Under the pieces are notes generated by a model. The model did not search any database. It was not told where the DNA came from and worked only from the letters and a program-made list of their open reading frames with translations. The position numbers and the translations under genes are program-made. A stretch of 64,000 nucleotides of DNA, from positions 1 to 64,000 of the forward strand of contig NZ_QRNF01000013.1 of assembly GCF_003474435.1 (NCBI RefSeq). The letters are read 5' to 3'. Source of the DNA: Ruminococcus sp. AF46-10NS. Its GTDB lineage: Bacteria > Bacillota > Clostridia > Lachnospirales > Lachnospiraceae. Of this stretch, positions 1 through 9,645 are shown piece after piece (the first letter of the stretch is position 1; every line of letters begins with the position of its first letter).

Positions 1-2
1 TT

Positions 3-185
3 GTAGGCGGTTCTCCCGTAGACAGTATCCAGTATGAGCTGATTGATAAGCAGTTTGACTGTATGGCAAAATATCTTTCATGGGATATGCTTTTCAAAAA
101 ATCATATTATGCAACAGCCAGAGATGAACTTGAAAAAAACAAGGATTCCATGAACGAACTTGAGGGGATCGGAAAAAATTTATAA
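3..185 (+). CDS. C-terminal fragment of an unidentified protein
   Basis: An open frame enters from the left edge and stops with TAA at 183-185, giving about 60 C-terminal residues whose start lies outside the window. The segment is rich in aromatic and charged residues (YLSWDMLFKKSYY, then an acidic and lysine-rich helix). It loosely recalls the tail of small flavodoxin-like NAD(P)H oxidoreductases, but that is only an impression and no catalytic motif is visible. It is followed by an 80-base gap and a small membrane-protein gene. It could be the last gene of the flanking DNA or ICE cargo. Confidence 0.45.
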   Translation, partial: VGGSPVDSIQYELIDKQFDCMAKYLSWDMLFKKSYYATARDELEKNKDSMNELEGIGKNL

Positions 186-260
186 AGCACGTTCCAAATT
201 CCTGTTTGCATATTTCATCAAACGGTACATATTAAAATTAACACAAAGGGAGATGTTAGA

Positions 261-470
261 ATGAAAGCTCATGAATATTGGTCTGTCGGAGCATTGATAA
301 CGATGCTAGGAACTTTTTATAGCGGATATAAAGGTTCAAAATCAAGCCATAAATATTTTGCGGCAAGTTCTTTGCTTTGTATGATTATGGCTATTTACAC
401 AGGTCATAAGATGATATCTAAAAACAAGAAAACAAAGAAAGAACCAATATCATTAGGAAATGAAGAATAA
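261..470 (+). CDS. small two-helix membrane protein, function unknown
   Basis: A 69-residue protein with two predicted membrane-spanning stretches (about residues 8-26 and 33-50) and a basic, lysine-rich tail after the second helix (SKNKKTKK), so both ends probably face the cytoplasm. The ATG is preceded by AAGGGAG at a good distance. Small proteins of this shape, some classed as DUF6219, occur in clostridial mobile elements; I am not certain of the family. A strong terminator follows at 521-550, so it is probably monocistronic or the last gene of its transcript. Confidence 0.6.
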   Translation: MKAHEYWSVGALITMLGTFYSGYKGSKSSHKYFAASSLLCMIMAIYTGHKMISKNKKTKKEPISLGNEE

Positions 471-520
471 TACAATCAACCTTGTGCCCAGTGGGCACGA
501 AGTTGGCATAGTCACTATGG

Positions 521-550
521 TGTCAGGAGAAATCCTGGCATCTTTTTTTT
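521..550 (+). terminator. rho-independent terminator
   Basis: TGTCAGGA (521-528) pairs with TCCTGGCA (533-540) around a GAAA tetraloop, followed by TCTTTTTTTT. A second perfect hairpin, GTGCCC/GGGCAC, lies just upstream at 484-498. Together they end transcription of the small membrane-protein gene. Confidence 0.8.
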
Positions 551-559
551 ATATCTTTT

Positions 560-954
560 TACACTTCAAAAAATAATTTCAAAAAATTTCTAAAATCATG
601 TCCGATTTTGTCGCTCCCAATACAGAGTATATGGAAGGCAAATTGAAAATCCTCTGATTTCCAAAAATCACAAACGTAAAAGAGGTTCAGACAGTTCTTC
701 CGATTGCACCTTGACAATTGAAGGAGCTGATACATCTTGAGGAACATGCTTACCGGAGATAATCCGGCTCGTGCAGGCGAAGACTCCTACGGGAAGAGCG
801 AAGCAATAATGATACCACCGAAGGGTACAGGACCTCTGCTGAAACAGAGACTGTGACTGTATTTTTACAGCCGGGTTATCTGGAATGATAACGATCAGAT
901 GTATATGTACAGACAAAGCCCAAATGTGAATACTTAGATTTTCTTATTTATATT
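560..954. other. non-coding gap, no convincing gene
   Basis: About 400 bases without a supported gene. Two short open frames exist on the - strand, but neither has a ribosome binding site or a recognisable product. Short + strand frames (for example about 37 codons from near 750) are likewise unsupported. It may hold the promoter for the ICE operon that starts with ssb, but I could not identify a clear -35/-10 pair. Confidence 0.4.
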
Positions 955-1010
955 ACAGGAGAAATCCTGTAGCAAGTGGGGAATGGTTCGAATCCATTCC
1001 TCATTTTTTC
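955..1010 (+). terminator. tandem hairpins ending in a T-run, with a tRNA T-arm-like loop
   Basis: Hairpin one is ACAGGA-GAAA-TCCTGT (955-970). Hairpin two has arms TGGGGAATGG (977-986) and CCATTCCTCA (994-1003) around the 7-base loop TTCGAAT, followed by six T residues. Shape and T-run fit a rho-independent terminator. The loop is identical to a canonical tRNA T-loop, but no matching acceptor or anticodon arms were found upstream. The 14-base palindrome CAGGAGAAATCCTG here also occurs in the terminator at 521-540. Confidence 0.6.
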
Positions 1011-1089
1011 GTGCAGAAAATGCACAGATTATTATCCTGTTTGAAATACCAGGGAAGGGTGTTGCAGGAAGAAAGGGAGGACAAAAAGA

Positions 1090-1500
1090 ATGAATACGAT
1101 TGTTTTAATGGGTAGACTTGCCAGAGATCCAGAAACTAAGCTGACATCTACGCAAAAGGGACAAACCAAAGTATCTAGGTTTCCACTGGTAGTAAAAAGA
1201 AATCGCACAAGCAAAGCATTTGTAGTGATGATCACAGCTTATGGAAATAATGCAGAATTTGTGGAGAAATATCTTGAAAAAGGAATTAAGATTGCTCTTT
1301 CCGGAGAGTTGGTAATCTCTCAGATCAAAGATGAACAGACTGGAACTGCATCCTATTATACCGAAGTCATTATGGATAATGTAGAGTTTGCAGAAGCCAA
1401 AACAAAAAAAGAAGAATCTGACGGATTTCAACCAGCAGAGAAGAGGAAGATTCCATTCGATATACCAGAAGAACTTGAACAAGAAATGCCATTTCGATAG
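1090..1500 (+). CDS. ssb: single-stranded DNA-binding protein
   Basis: A 136-residue OB-fold protein opening with the typical SSB start (MNTIVLMGRLARDPE) and containing the internal pattern leading to a subunit-interface strand (SGELVISQIKDEQTG). It would coat the single strand produced during transfer and keep it competent for replication in the recipient. The C-terminus (EQEMPFR) is a degenerate form of the acidic xxxPF tip that recruits partner proteins. The ATG follows GGGAGGACAAAAAGA. It heads a tight + strand series with the two genes that follow; the gap to the next start is only 13 bases. Confidence 0.88.
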   Translation: MNTIVLMGRLARDPETKLTSTQKGQTKVSRFPLVVKRNRTSKAFVVMITAYGNNAEFVEKYLEKGIKIALSGELVISQIKDEQTGTASYYTEVIMDNVEFAEAKTKKEESDGFQPAEKRKIPFDIPEELEQEMPFR

Positions 1501-1513
1501 GAGGACAAGATTT

Positions 1514-1963
1514 ATGAGAAAATACTTTTTAGAATTATTTGCAATAGGATTGGTTGATTCAGAAGGAAGAATCAATACAGAACATATGACAAGTGATGCG
1601 CTTATGACTGCCATGAAAACAATGGAAGAGCTGACGCAAATGAAAATGGATCGTTTGGTTTTGGAAACAACAATGGAGATGATCTTATGTATGTTTGAGT
1701 CATGTGACACAGAGGAATTTACAGAAATATTAGGCAAGCTGCTTGGCGGAAAGCAGACTTCTAAAGTGACAGCTCATTTGGAAGCACTGGAGGAATTGTT
1801 GACAGAAGAGGAATATAGTAGTTTCCTTGCAGAATATCTTGGTTATTTAACCGTGAATGTAGCAGAGTTTATTAGGAGCACAATCATTGAAAATGGTTTG
1901 ATGTTACTTGCCGGTTCAGGAGGAGAAGAGGATGGAGAAGAGGATGGAGAAGACGGATTATAA
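1514..1963 (+). CDS. conserved ICE protein of unknown function
   Basis: A 149-residue, mostly helical protein. The frame is open upstream inside ssb, but the start is set at the ATG at 1514 because GGAGG lies at 1500-1504. The body is methionine- and leucine-rich, and the C-terminus is a short acidic repeat (GEEDGEEDGEDGL). No catalytic motif or known domain is recognised. It sits between ssb and an antirepressor-like gene, and its last codons overlap the start of the latter, indicating translational coupling. Confidence 0.65.
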   Translation: MRKYFLELFAIGLVDSEGRINTEHMTSDALMTAMKTMEELTQMKMDRLVLETTMEMILCMFESCDTEEFTEILGKLLGGKQTSKVTAHLEALEELLTEEEYSSFLAEYLGYLTVNVAEFIRSTIIENGLMLLAGSGGEEDGEEDGEDGL

Positions 1964-2684
1964 AATCACAGAGTTTCACAATTCGGAGTTTGGTTCCATC
2001 CGTATGATTGAAGATGGAGGCAGACTTTTATTTTCTGGAATTGATGTAGCATTTGCTTTGGGATATGCAAAACCAAGAAATGCGATAAATGTTCATTGCA
2101 AGGGGGCCCTGAAACGGGGCGTCCTTACATCAGGTGGGGTACAGCCAATGATTTTTATTCCAGAGGGAGATGTATATCGGCTGATTACAAAAAGTCGTTT
2201 AAAGTCAGCACAGAATTTTGAGAAGTGGGTATTTGATGAGGTACTTCCGGCTATTAGGAAAACAGGCGGATATTTAGAGACCGATCTTTTAGACAGGGTA
2301 AAAGATAACCCGGAACTTCTTTTGGAATTTGCCGAGAGACTTTTGGCAGAAAACAATCGAAATCGAGAATTGCAAAATCGTGTAAAGGATATGCAGCCAA
2401 AAGCAGATTATTATGATCATTTCATGATTACAGGAGAATGCACCAATATTCGAACGACGGCAAAAGAGATTGAATTTCCAGAAAGAAAATTTGTGAAACT
2501 TCTTTTAAATAGAGGATTTCTATATAGGAGTCCATCCGGCACGCTGTTACCCTATGCGGTGGAGAAGAACAATGATCTGTTTATTGTAAAAGACTATTTT
2601 AACAATGGACATCTTGGTTCACAGACATTGGTTACACCAAAAGGAAAAGAATTTTTTAAAGCGTTGTGTGCGGAGGAAGAGTAA
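1932..2684 (+). CDS. phage-type antirepressor (BRO-N plus KilAC-like)
   Basis: The N-terminal half has the BRO/antirepressor pattern: ITEFHNSEFGSIRMI, then an ALGYAKPRNAIN segment, then a FEKWVFDEVLPAIRKTGGY motif. The C-terminal half resembles the KilAC/Ant DNA-binding domain (NIRTTAKEIEFPERKFVKLL... SQTLVTPKGKEFF). Such proteins relieve repression of phage and ICE operons, so this gene may control transfer. Two in-frame ATGs (1932 and 1944) are possible; 1932 has AGGAG six bases upstream. Either start overlaps the preceding gene. The next gene, a PcfB homologue, begins 70 bases downstream. Confidence 0.82.
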   Translation: MEKRMEKTDYKITEFHNSEFGSIRMIEDGGRLLFSGIDVAFALGYAKPRNAINVHCKGALKRGVLTSGGVQPMIFIPEGDVYRLITKSRLKSAQNFEKWVFDEVLPAIRKTGGYLETDLLDRVKDNPELLLEFAERLLAENNRNRELQNRVKDMQPKADYYDHFMITGECTNIRTTAKEIEFPERKFVKLLLNRGFLYRSPSGTLLPYAVEKNNDLFIVKDYFNNGHLGSQTLVTPKGKEFFKALCAEEE

Positions 2685-2754
2685 AGAATGATGGAGGTGG
2701 TTGCCATGATTACAGATCTGGACAGCAGTTAAATCGCTGAAAGGAGGGAAAATC

Positions 2755-3246
2755 ATGCAGGAAGAGGTAACTCAGAAAACGGTCACGTTCTGCATTCGGA
2801 CTACCAAAGTAACAGCAGATTTATTGAAAAAGGTTCTTGCTGCTTATCTGCGTCATCAGAAGCAGAAATCGGTAGAGAAGAAAGCGAAGAAGAATCAGCC
2901 GAAACAGGGAAAGGTCACGGTAAAAGAGCTGGCAAAACAAAATGCCGGGATGGTCAATATCGAGATCACAAATAAGAATATCAAGTCCTTTGAACGTTAT
3001 GCCAGAAAATACGGGATCAATTATGCTTTGAAAAAAGATAAGAGTAAAGATCCACCGATGTATCTGGTGTTTTTTAAAGGACGTGATCAGGATGCCCTCA
3101 ATGCTGCTTTCCGTGAGTTTTCCCAGAAACAGATTCAAAAAGCGAATAAGCCTTCTATTCACAAGCGTCTTGCAACTTACAGAGCAATGATGCCAAAGAA
3201 ATCGAAGGACAAAGTAAAGAACCGGCATCAGGAGCAGAGCCGATGA
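2755..3246 (+). CDS. pcfB: PcfB-family (DUF3801) conjugation accessory protein
   Basis: A 163-residue protein with the DUF3801 core (VNIEITNKNIKSFERYARKYGINYALKKD... YLVFFKGRDQDALNAAFREF), a family always found directly upstream of the type IV coupling protein in Gram-positive conjugative elements. The start follows AAGGAGGG. Its stop overlaps the traG start as ATGA (3243-3246), a classic coupling. The basic C-terminal tail carries SIHKRL at residues 134-139, 24 residues from the end, a motif also seen at the ends of three other ICE proteins in this window. Confidence 0.88.
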   Translation: MQEEVTQKTVTFCIRTTKVTADLLKKVLAAYLRHQKQKSVEKKAKKNQPKQGKVTVKELAKQNAGMVNIEITNKNIKSFERYARKYGINYALKKDKSKDPPMYLVFFKGRDQDALNAAFREFSQKQIQKANKPSIHKRLATYRAMMPKKSKDKVKNRHQEQSR

Positions 3247-4742
3247 AAAAGCAAATCGGTAAAAATCTGATGCAAAAATGGAAGAATAAGATCAGGGTCA
3301 GGCTGTCCGCCCTGGATAAAAAGAAACTGGTTCTTACCAATATCCCATATATCTTAACTGCTTTTTATACAAATCGGGCATCATTTCTTTACAGAAACAG
3401 TCTGGGAGAAGATATTGGGAACAAGCTATTATATGCGATGGAACATGCAGACAGGATTCTTACTGGATTGCAGCCAAGTTTTAACTGGCGTGATATGCTG
3501 ACAGGAATTGTAGCAGCTGTCATTCTGAAATTACTGGTATGGCAGAAACAGTCAGATGCAAAGAAACTCCGGAAAGGAATCGAGTATGGTTCAGCCAGAT
3601 GGGGAAACGCTGAGGATATTAAACCTTATATGTCGGAAGATCCCTGGATGAATATTCCATTAACAGCAACAGAAGCATTGACTATGGAAAGTAGACCTAA
3701 ACAGCCAAAGTATGCAAGAAATAAAAACATAGTGGTCATTGGCGGCAGTGGTTCCGGAAAAACTCGATTTTTCGTTAAGCCGTCAGTCATGCAGATGAAC
3801 TGTTCCATGGTCATTACAGATCCGAAAGGCACTCTGATCGAGGAGTGCGGGAAGATGTTAGCAAAGGGACCACCTAAGAAAGATAAGAATGGAAATATTA
3901 TGAAAGATAAATCAGGAAAAGTGGTACACGAACCATATGTGATTAAGGTTCTGAATACTATCAACTTTTCCAAATCGCTTCATTACAATCCATTTGCTTA
4001 TATACGGTCTGAAAAAGATATCCTGAAGCTGGTTACAACAATTATTGTTAATACCAAAGGCGAAGGGGAAAAAGCTTCCGAAGATTTTTGGGTGAAAGCA
4101 GAGAAGCTGTTGTACACGGCATTGATTGCTTTTATCTGGTATGAAGGAGATGAAGAGGAAAAGAATCTGAATACCCTTCTGGATCTTTTGAATGAAAGCG
4201 AAACCCGTGAAGAGGATGAAACTTACCAGAATCCAGTGGATATGATGTTCCAGGAACTGGAAGAAAGAGATCCGCAGCACTTTGCGGTCAGACAGTATAA
4301 AAAATACAAAATGGCGGCTGGCAAAACAGCCAAAAGTATTCTTATTTCCTGTGGTGCGAGGCTGGCACCATTTGATATAGCAGAACTTCGTGAGATCATG
4401 TCTTATGATGAAATGGAACTGGATAAGATTGGGGACAGGAAGACAGCCTTGTTTTTGATTATGTCCGATACAGATACAACCTTTAACTTTGTGATTGCCA
4501 TGTTACAGTCACAGCTTTTCAATCTGCTTTGTGACAAAGCAGATGATGAATATGGTGGAAGACTGCCAGTTCATGTGCGTGTCATTGCTGATGAGTTTGC
4601 CAATATTGGACAAATTCCTCAGTTTGACAAGCTGATTGCAACCATCCGAAGCAGGGAAATCTCTGCTTCTATTATTTTGCAGTCACAGAGTCAGCTAAAG
4701 GCAATGTATAAGGATAGTGCAGATACTATTCTGGGTAACTGT
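3243..4742 (+). CDS. traG: VirD4/TraG type IV coupling protein, 5' exon (500 codons)
   Basis: First exon of the ATPase that brings the relaxase-DNA complex to the conjugation channel. Two hydrophobic segments (about residues 32-44 and 86-99) anchor it in the membrane. The Walker A motif GGSGSGKT is at about 167-174 and the Walker B segment is VIADEFANIGQ. The frame runs on to 4772, but those codons belong to a group II intron starting GTGCG at 4743. Joining base 4742 to 7259 restores the family sequence GNC-DTTLFLGG and gives a 628-residue protein. Function therefore depends on intron splicing. The start overlaps the PcfB stop. Confidence 0.9.
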
Positions 4743-7258
4743 GTGCGCCCAGAAGTCGCCAGCGCATTATAAATTCGGCGGCGTGGTATTTATGGAATAC
4801 TGCCTTTAGCAAGCAGTAGGTAAAAGTATCAAGTGATGAAAAATCACAGCCTATTATTCTACAACTTATCCGAGAGGGGAAACCCGAAGGGGAGTGTAGC
4901 ATGTTGTCGCTTTTGTCAATGGATAAAAGCCTGAATGATAAGGTACTAATCCTGTGTATCTGAAAATTCAAGAATAAAAATTCGTGTATGAGGTACAAAG
5001 CTAAACTGCCTGAACGATAGCCAGAGTGGGGGAATCCGCACTCCGCATACGAAAAGGATTGAAACGTATGCTATTCCATGTTGGTTTCATTTCGCAGTTA
5101 TGAAAGCAAGCGATACTCATGGAAGGACAACCGCAAGACAGCGGGTAAATGGCGAAAGTCGGTGCCGACAACACGAAACGCTAATTCCATAAATACTAAC
5201 TGGGGATGACCTAAACCTGGTAACGGGCATGGTCACACAGCTCCCATAGTAGTCTGAGACGTTAATGACGTTCACATGGCGAAGGGGAGCAGCTTATTTA
5301 CTAATACGATATGAAAGGACGGTGTGAGAGGCATTGAGAAATCCAATCCAAGTATTAAGTAGTTTGACGGAAAAGTCAAAGAATGAATCTTACAGGTTTC
5401 AAAGATTATATCGGAATCTGTACAATCCAGAGTTCTATTGGCTTGCATATAAAAACATATATGCAAACACAGGCAGTATGACTGCCGGTGCAGATGGAAC
5501 TACTATTGATGGCATGAGTGACGAAAGAATCCAAAGGATTATTGAATCCATGCGAGATAAAAGTTACCTGCCAAAACCTGCACGCAGGGAATATATTGCT
5601 AAGAAAAACAGTAATAAAAAGCGTCCGTTGGGAATCCAGTCGGGCAATGACAAACTGGTGCAGGAAGTAGTGAAGATGATTTTAGAAAGCATTTATGAGC
5701 CTGTGTTTAAGAAAACATCTCATGGGTTCAGACCAAACAAAAGTTGTCAGACAGCATTATACCAGATACAGAAAACCTTTACGGGAACGAACTGGTTTGT
5801 TGAGGGCGATATACACGCCTGCTTCGACAGTTTTAATCACCACACAATCATCAGATTGCTGAGAAAACGTATTGATGATGAAATGTTTCTACAACTCATC
5901 TGGAAATTTCTAAAAGCAGGCTATATGGAGCAATGGACGTACAATCGGACATACAGCGGAGTACCGCAGGGTTCAGGTGTCAGTCCAGTGCTTGCAAATG
6001 TGTACCTTCACGAATTAGATAAATTTATGGAGGAATATGCACAGAAATATAACCGAGGAAAGAAGAAACAAATGAACTCCGACTACAAGAAAGTTGTCAA
6101 AAAGGCATCCTATTATAGATGTATGGGCAAAAAGAAGTGGGCGGATTTATCTCCAGAAGAACGCTGGGAACGCAATAAACATTTGAAAATGCTTGAAAAG
6201 CAAACACGACAGCTAACTCCGACCGAACCTTTGGATGAGACGTATAAACGGATTCAGTACACCCGATACGCTGATGATTTCATCATTGGAGTAATTGGGA
6301 GCAAAGCGGACGCAGAACAGATGAAAGCTGACGTCGGCAGATTTCTCAGGGAAGAACTGGATTTGGAAATGTCCGAAACCAAAACCAAAGTTACGCATAC
6401 AGGAGACAGAGCCAGATTTTTAGGCTATGACATTACGGTATCCAGAAGTCAGGATTTAAAGAAATCCGCAGGAGGATACAAAATCAGAAGCAATGCAGGA
6501 GTGGTGAAATTACTTGTACCCAGAGAAAAATGGGTGGGAAAGTTACTGGAATATCATGCAATCAAAATCAAGATTAACGAAAACGGAAAAGAAAGATTTG
6601 TAGCCCTACACAGAGGAAAACTGGTAAATCAAAGCGATATAGAGATTCTGGCAAGATATAATGCGGAAGTTCGTGGACTTTACAACTATTATGCCATAGC
6701 AAATGATTCCTTCAAGATAGGCAGATTTGCCAATCTTATGAAGTACAGTATGTACAAGACATTTGCCTGTAAGTATAAAACAAATGTTCACGAAATCAAG
6801 CGCAGATATTGTGTTGGAGGTCTGTTTACAATCGCATACGATACCAGAGCAGGAAGGAAAATCACGACCTTTTACAGAGACGGGTTTAAGCGAAAAGAAT
6901 CAGCTACGAAGTTTGACAATGTGAGCGAACTTCCGCAGTTCTCAAAATACGCTAAAACCAACACTCTGAAACAGAGAGTGGAACGCCATACCTGTGAACT
7001 TTGTGGAAAGGATTGCAGAAATCTGGAAATCCATCAAGTAAAGAAACTAAAAGACTTAAAGGGCAATGCGGAGTGGGTACTCCTTATGCGCAAAAGGAGA
7101 CGGAAAACTCTTGTGGTATGCCCTGAATGTCATAAACTGATTCATTCTTAATACCGTAAATATAATAAGCGGAAAGCCGTATACATCGAGAGGTGTACGT
7201 GCGGTTTGGGAGGGAGGGGACGCAAGTCCTGCAAAGGATGAGCTGAACCTTACCTCAT
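4743..7258 (+). mobile_element. group II intron 1, inserted in traG
   Basis: A 2516-base intron. The 5' end is GTGCGCCC (the GUGYG consensus) and the 3' end is CTCAT (AY). A domain V-like hairpin lies near 7173-7207 (AGCCGTATACATC-GAGA-GGTGTACGTGCGGT). The region 4743-5333 is structured RNA without a gene, followed by the intron-encoded reverse transcriptase. The boundaries are supported by clean reconstruction of the traG reading frame. The intron lies in the sense orientation relative to traG, as required for splicing. Confidence 0.9.
5334..7151 (+). CDS. ltrA: group II intron-encoded reverse transcriptase/maturase with HNH domain
   Basis: A 605-residue intron-encoded protein. The RT domain shows KKRPLGIQSGNDKLVQEVV, SHGFRPNKSCQTAL, GDIHACFDSFNH, SGVPQGSGVSPVLANVYLHELD and the catalytic TRYADDF. 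The maturase X region follows, then a C-terminal zinc/HNH endonuclease (CELCGKDC ... IHQVKKLKDLKG ... CPECHKLIH). It would assist splicing and carry out retrohoming. The chosen start is the TTG at 5334; it is not certain, because no strong ribosome binding site is visible. The ORF appears intact, unlike that of intron 2. Confidence 0.92.
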   Translation: MRNPIQVLSSLTEKSKNESYRFQRLYRNLYNPEFYWLAYKNIYANTGSMTAGADGTTIDGMSDERIQRIIESMRDKSYLPKPARREYIAKKNSNKKRPLGIQSGNDKLVQEVVKMILESIYEPVFKKTSHGFRPNKSCQTALYQIQKTFTGTNWFVEGDIHACFDSFNHHTIIRLLRKRIDDEMFLQLIWKFLKAGYMEQWTYNRTYSGVPQGSGVSPVLANVYLHELDKFMEEYAQKYNRGKKKQMNSDYKKVVKKASYYRCMGKKKWADLSPEERWERNKHLKMLEKQTRQLTPTEPLDETYKRIQYTRYADDFIIGVIGSKADAEQMKADVGRFLREELDLEMSETKTKVTHTGDRARFLGYDITVSRSQDLKKSAGGYKIRSNAGVVKLLVPREKWVGKLLEYHAIKIKINENGKERFVALHRGKLVNQSDIEILARYNAEVRGLYNYYAIANDSFKIGRFANLMKYSMYKTFACKYKTNVHEIKRRYCVGGLFTIAYDTRAGRKITTFYRDGFKRKESATKFDNVSELPQFSKYAKTNTLKQRVERHTCELCGKDCRNLEIHQVKKLKDLKGNAEWVLLMRKRRRKTLVVCPECHKLIHS

Positions 7259-7645
7259 GATACCACACTATTTCTTGGAGGAAAAGAGAAAACTACCTTA
7301 AAGGAAATGAGCGAGCTTCTGGGTAAGGAAACCATTGACCTGTATAACACTTCGGAGACGAGGAGTAATCAGAAGTCTTTTGGATTGAATTACCAGAAAA
7401 CAGGTAAACAGCTGATGACTGAAGATGAGATTGCAGTCATGGATGGAGGAAAATGTATCCTGCAGATCCGTGGTGCCAGACCATTTTTCTCGGACAAATA
7501 TGATATCACGAAACACAAAAACTATCGGCTTCTTGCAGATGAAAACGAGAAGAACCGGTACAAAGTTGAGAAAGAGTTAAATCCGCAGTATACACCGAAA
7601 TCTGAAGAAGAGGTGGAAGTAATTCATGTAGAACTGTCGGAGTAA
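7259..7645 (+). CDS. traG: VirD4/TraG coupling protein, 3' exon (128 residues)
   Basis: Second exon of traG, starting GAT ACC ACA right after the intron. It encodes LFLGGKEKTTLKEMSELLGKETIDLYNTSETRS, the conserved C-terminal lobe of the VirD4 ATPase, and ends VEVIHVELSE before TAA. It has no ribosome binding site at its head; an internal ATG at 7307 is unlikely to be used. It is only translated after intron 1 splices out. A terminator-like hairpin follows, then maff2. Confidence 0.88.
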   Translation, partial: DTTLFLGGKEKTTLKEMSELLGKETIDLYNTSETRSNQKSFGLNYQKTGKQLMTEDEIAVMDGGKCILQIRGARPFFSDKYDITKHKNYRLLADENEKNRYKVEKELNPQYTPKSEEEVEVIHVELSE

Positions 7646-7695
7646 CCTTGGGAATGAACAGAAAATAATGAGGAAAGGAATAACTGACACTAGGT

Positions 7696-7724
7696 GCACC
7701 GGCTTTTTAGTCGGTGTATTTTCG
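7696..7724 (+). terminator. hairpin and short T-run between traG and maff2
   Basis: GCACCGGC (7696-7703) pairs with GTCGGTGT (7710-7717) around TTTTTA, followed by ATTTTCG. The T-run is weak, so this may attenuate rather than stop transcription into maff2. Confidence 0.5.
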
Positions 7725-7766
7725 TTCCCGTAAACACCTGAAAGAAGTCAGTTTTGGTGAATGTAT

Positions 7767-7881
7767 ATGGCATTTTTTAGCAGTGCAATTACAACTTTAA
7801 AAACTCTTGTAGTCGCAATCGGCGCAGGTCTTGGCGTGTGGGGTGTCGTAAACCTTCTGGAAGGATATGGAAACGACAATC
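7767..7881 (+). pseudogene. maff2: maff2, 5' exon (38 codons plus one base)
   Basis: Encodes the start of the Maff2-family small membrane protein found next to the coupling protein in Tn1549-like elements: MAFFSSAITTLKT, then a hydrophobic helix (LVVAIGAGLGVWGVVNLL), then EGYGNDN. ATG 7767 is preferred over the in-frame ATG at 7761 because the family begins MAFF. The gene is interrupted after base 7881 by group II intron 2 and again by the IME. The full 71-residue product can be rebuilt from 7767-7881, 10649-10671 and 22567-22644, so the gene is broken by DNA insertion even after intron splicing. Confidence 0.85.
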
Positions 7882-8616
7882 GTGCGACACGTTCGTAAGT
7901 GAAAAGCTTACGCACAAAGTCGAAGGGCAATTGTAGCCCGAAACTTTGGAGAACTGATATTCCGATGGGTGAAATGAGGGGGTAACGTCCCGAAGCGCCA
8001 CCCTAATACTCCGAATGGCGGGGAGCATGCAACGGCTCTCTCCAAAAGTTTATAGAGCTCGGTGAAGTCGGCAGAGAGCAACCGTAAGACTGGTTTTCAG
8101 ACCAGACACGAAAGCTGTCCAGAGGTGGATGGTGTTGCCTATATGCCGGGGGTCGGATATCATGGTGAGAATGTATGAAAATACTGACGAAATTCTGAAT
8201 GTACGAGTCTAAACGTTGATGCTGTCGAAAGGCAGTACACCTTTCATGGTGGTATCTGTGGGCGAGTAAAATTGGTTGTTATGAAAGTCCATGCATCGTT
8301 ACAGGCGGTGCGGTTATGCATGACCAGATACAGGCTTAGAGGAAGAACCTAAAGATATCCAATGATAGGAATATCGGAACGTGGAAAGCTGGGAACACGG
8401 AGGCGGTTGCAAGCCAGTGATGTGGTGGATGGGAATACCTTCGCGAGAGGGCAATAACCATTCTTTATTCCAGTGAGAGTAGTGGCACAGTACCTGTGAA
8501 GCCGTGAATAAGTAAGCGGTGGAGGGATAGCCACAAGTCGAATTCAGCAAAGAAAATGAAAACACAACAAACACAGCTTCGAGTATGACAAAGAAAATCC
8601 AAACCGAAGGGAGAGG

Positions 8617-9645
8617 ATGCCTGTGTTGACTTCGGGGCAGCAAGAAAGGAAAAGTAAACAGAGAAAAATCCGCAACTCAGAGTATTACGACATGGAAGGT
8701 ACTTTTGACAGGCTGTATGCAGAAAGTAAGAAAGATGAAACATTCAACCATCTGATGGAAATCATCGAGAGTGAAGAAAATATCAAGCTTGCATACAGAA
8801 CGATAAAGAAGAATACAGGAAGTGATACTTCGGGAGTGGATAAAAGGACGATAGCCGACCTTGCAAAGCTAAGTGAGGAAGAATACGTCCGTCTCATACG
8901 GAAACAATTCAGTAATTATCATCCACGACCCGTAAGGCGAGTGGAGATACCAAAGCCCAATGGAAAGACCAGACCTCTGGGAATTCCAACTATCGTAGAT
9001 CGGATCGTACAGCAATGTATTTTGCAGGTCATGGAGCCGATATGTGAAGCAAAATTCAGTGAGAACTCCAACGGGTTCCGCCCGAACCGTTCCGCTGAGA
9101 CTGCTATTGCGCAATGCATGAGGCTGATACAGGTACAGCATCTGTACCATGTGGTTGACCTCGATATTAAAGGCTTCTTTGATAATATCAGCCATACAAA
9201 GCTGATTCGTCAGATATGGGCATTGGGAATCCGGGAAAAAAAGCTGTTATGCATTATAAAAGAGATGCTGAAAGCACCTGTTGTTCTGCCAAATGGGGAG
9301 AAAACATATCCCACACGGGGTACCCCGCAAGGCGGTATTTTGTCGCCATTGCTTGCAAACATCGTATTGAATGAACTGGATTGGTGGATTGCTTCCCAGT
9401 GGGAGCAGATGCCAACAAAGACAAAATTCAAAACAAGGAGCAATGCGCAGGGAACAGAGATTAAGAGCCACGCCTACAGGGCTCTGCGTCGGAGCAGATT
9501 AAAAGAGATGCATGCAGTTCGGTACGCAGATGATTTTAAAATTTTCTGCGCAACACATGAGGATGCTGTCAGAGCATACAAGGCAACAGAGTTATGGCTA
9601 AAGGACAGGCTGGGGCTGGAAATCAGCCTGACAAATCCAAAGTAG
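8617..9645 (+). pseudogene. ltrA: group II intron reverse transcriptase, N-terminal part before a frameshift
   Basis: 342 residues with RT motifs: GKTRPLGIPTIVDRIVQQ, SNGFRPNRSAETAI, VDLDIKGFFDNI, GTPQGGILSPLLANIVLNELD and catalytic VRYADDF. The start ATG follows GGGAGAGG. The frame ends early at a TAG at 9643-9645. Restoring one C in the run near 9623-9626 (ATCAGCCTGAC to ATCAGCCCTGAC) would give the family text LEISPDKSKVVNL and continue directly into the next ORF. Either the sequence has an error here or the intron-encoded protein is dead. Confidence 0.85.

Noticed and set aside
668-916. Short - strand frame in the left gap
   Set aside because: No ribosome binding site, no recognisable product and no neighbours in the same direction.
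977-1003. A tRNA gene suggested by the T-arm-like hairpin
   Set aside because: No acceptor, D or anticodon arm could be found in the 80 bases upstream, and the T-run after it fits a terminator.
1105-1737. A 210-codon - strand frame across ssb and the next gene
   Set aside because: It lies antisense to two well supported + strand genes, and its product is a random mix of hydrophobic residues.
1932-2684. A resident prophage indicated by the antirepressor
   Set aside because: No capsid, tail, lysis or packaging genes are present; BRO/KilAC regulators are common in conjugative elements.
4743-4772. Last codons of the traG open frame before the stop at 4772
   Set aside because: They are intron sequence starting at GTGCG; the real protein continues in the exon at 7259.
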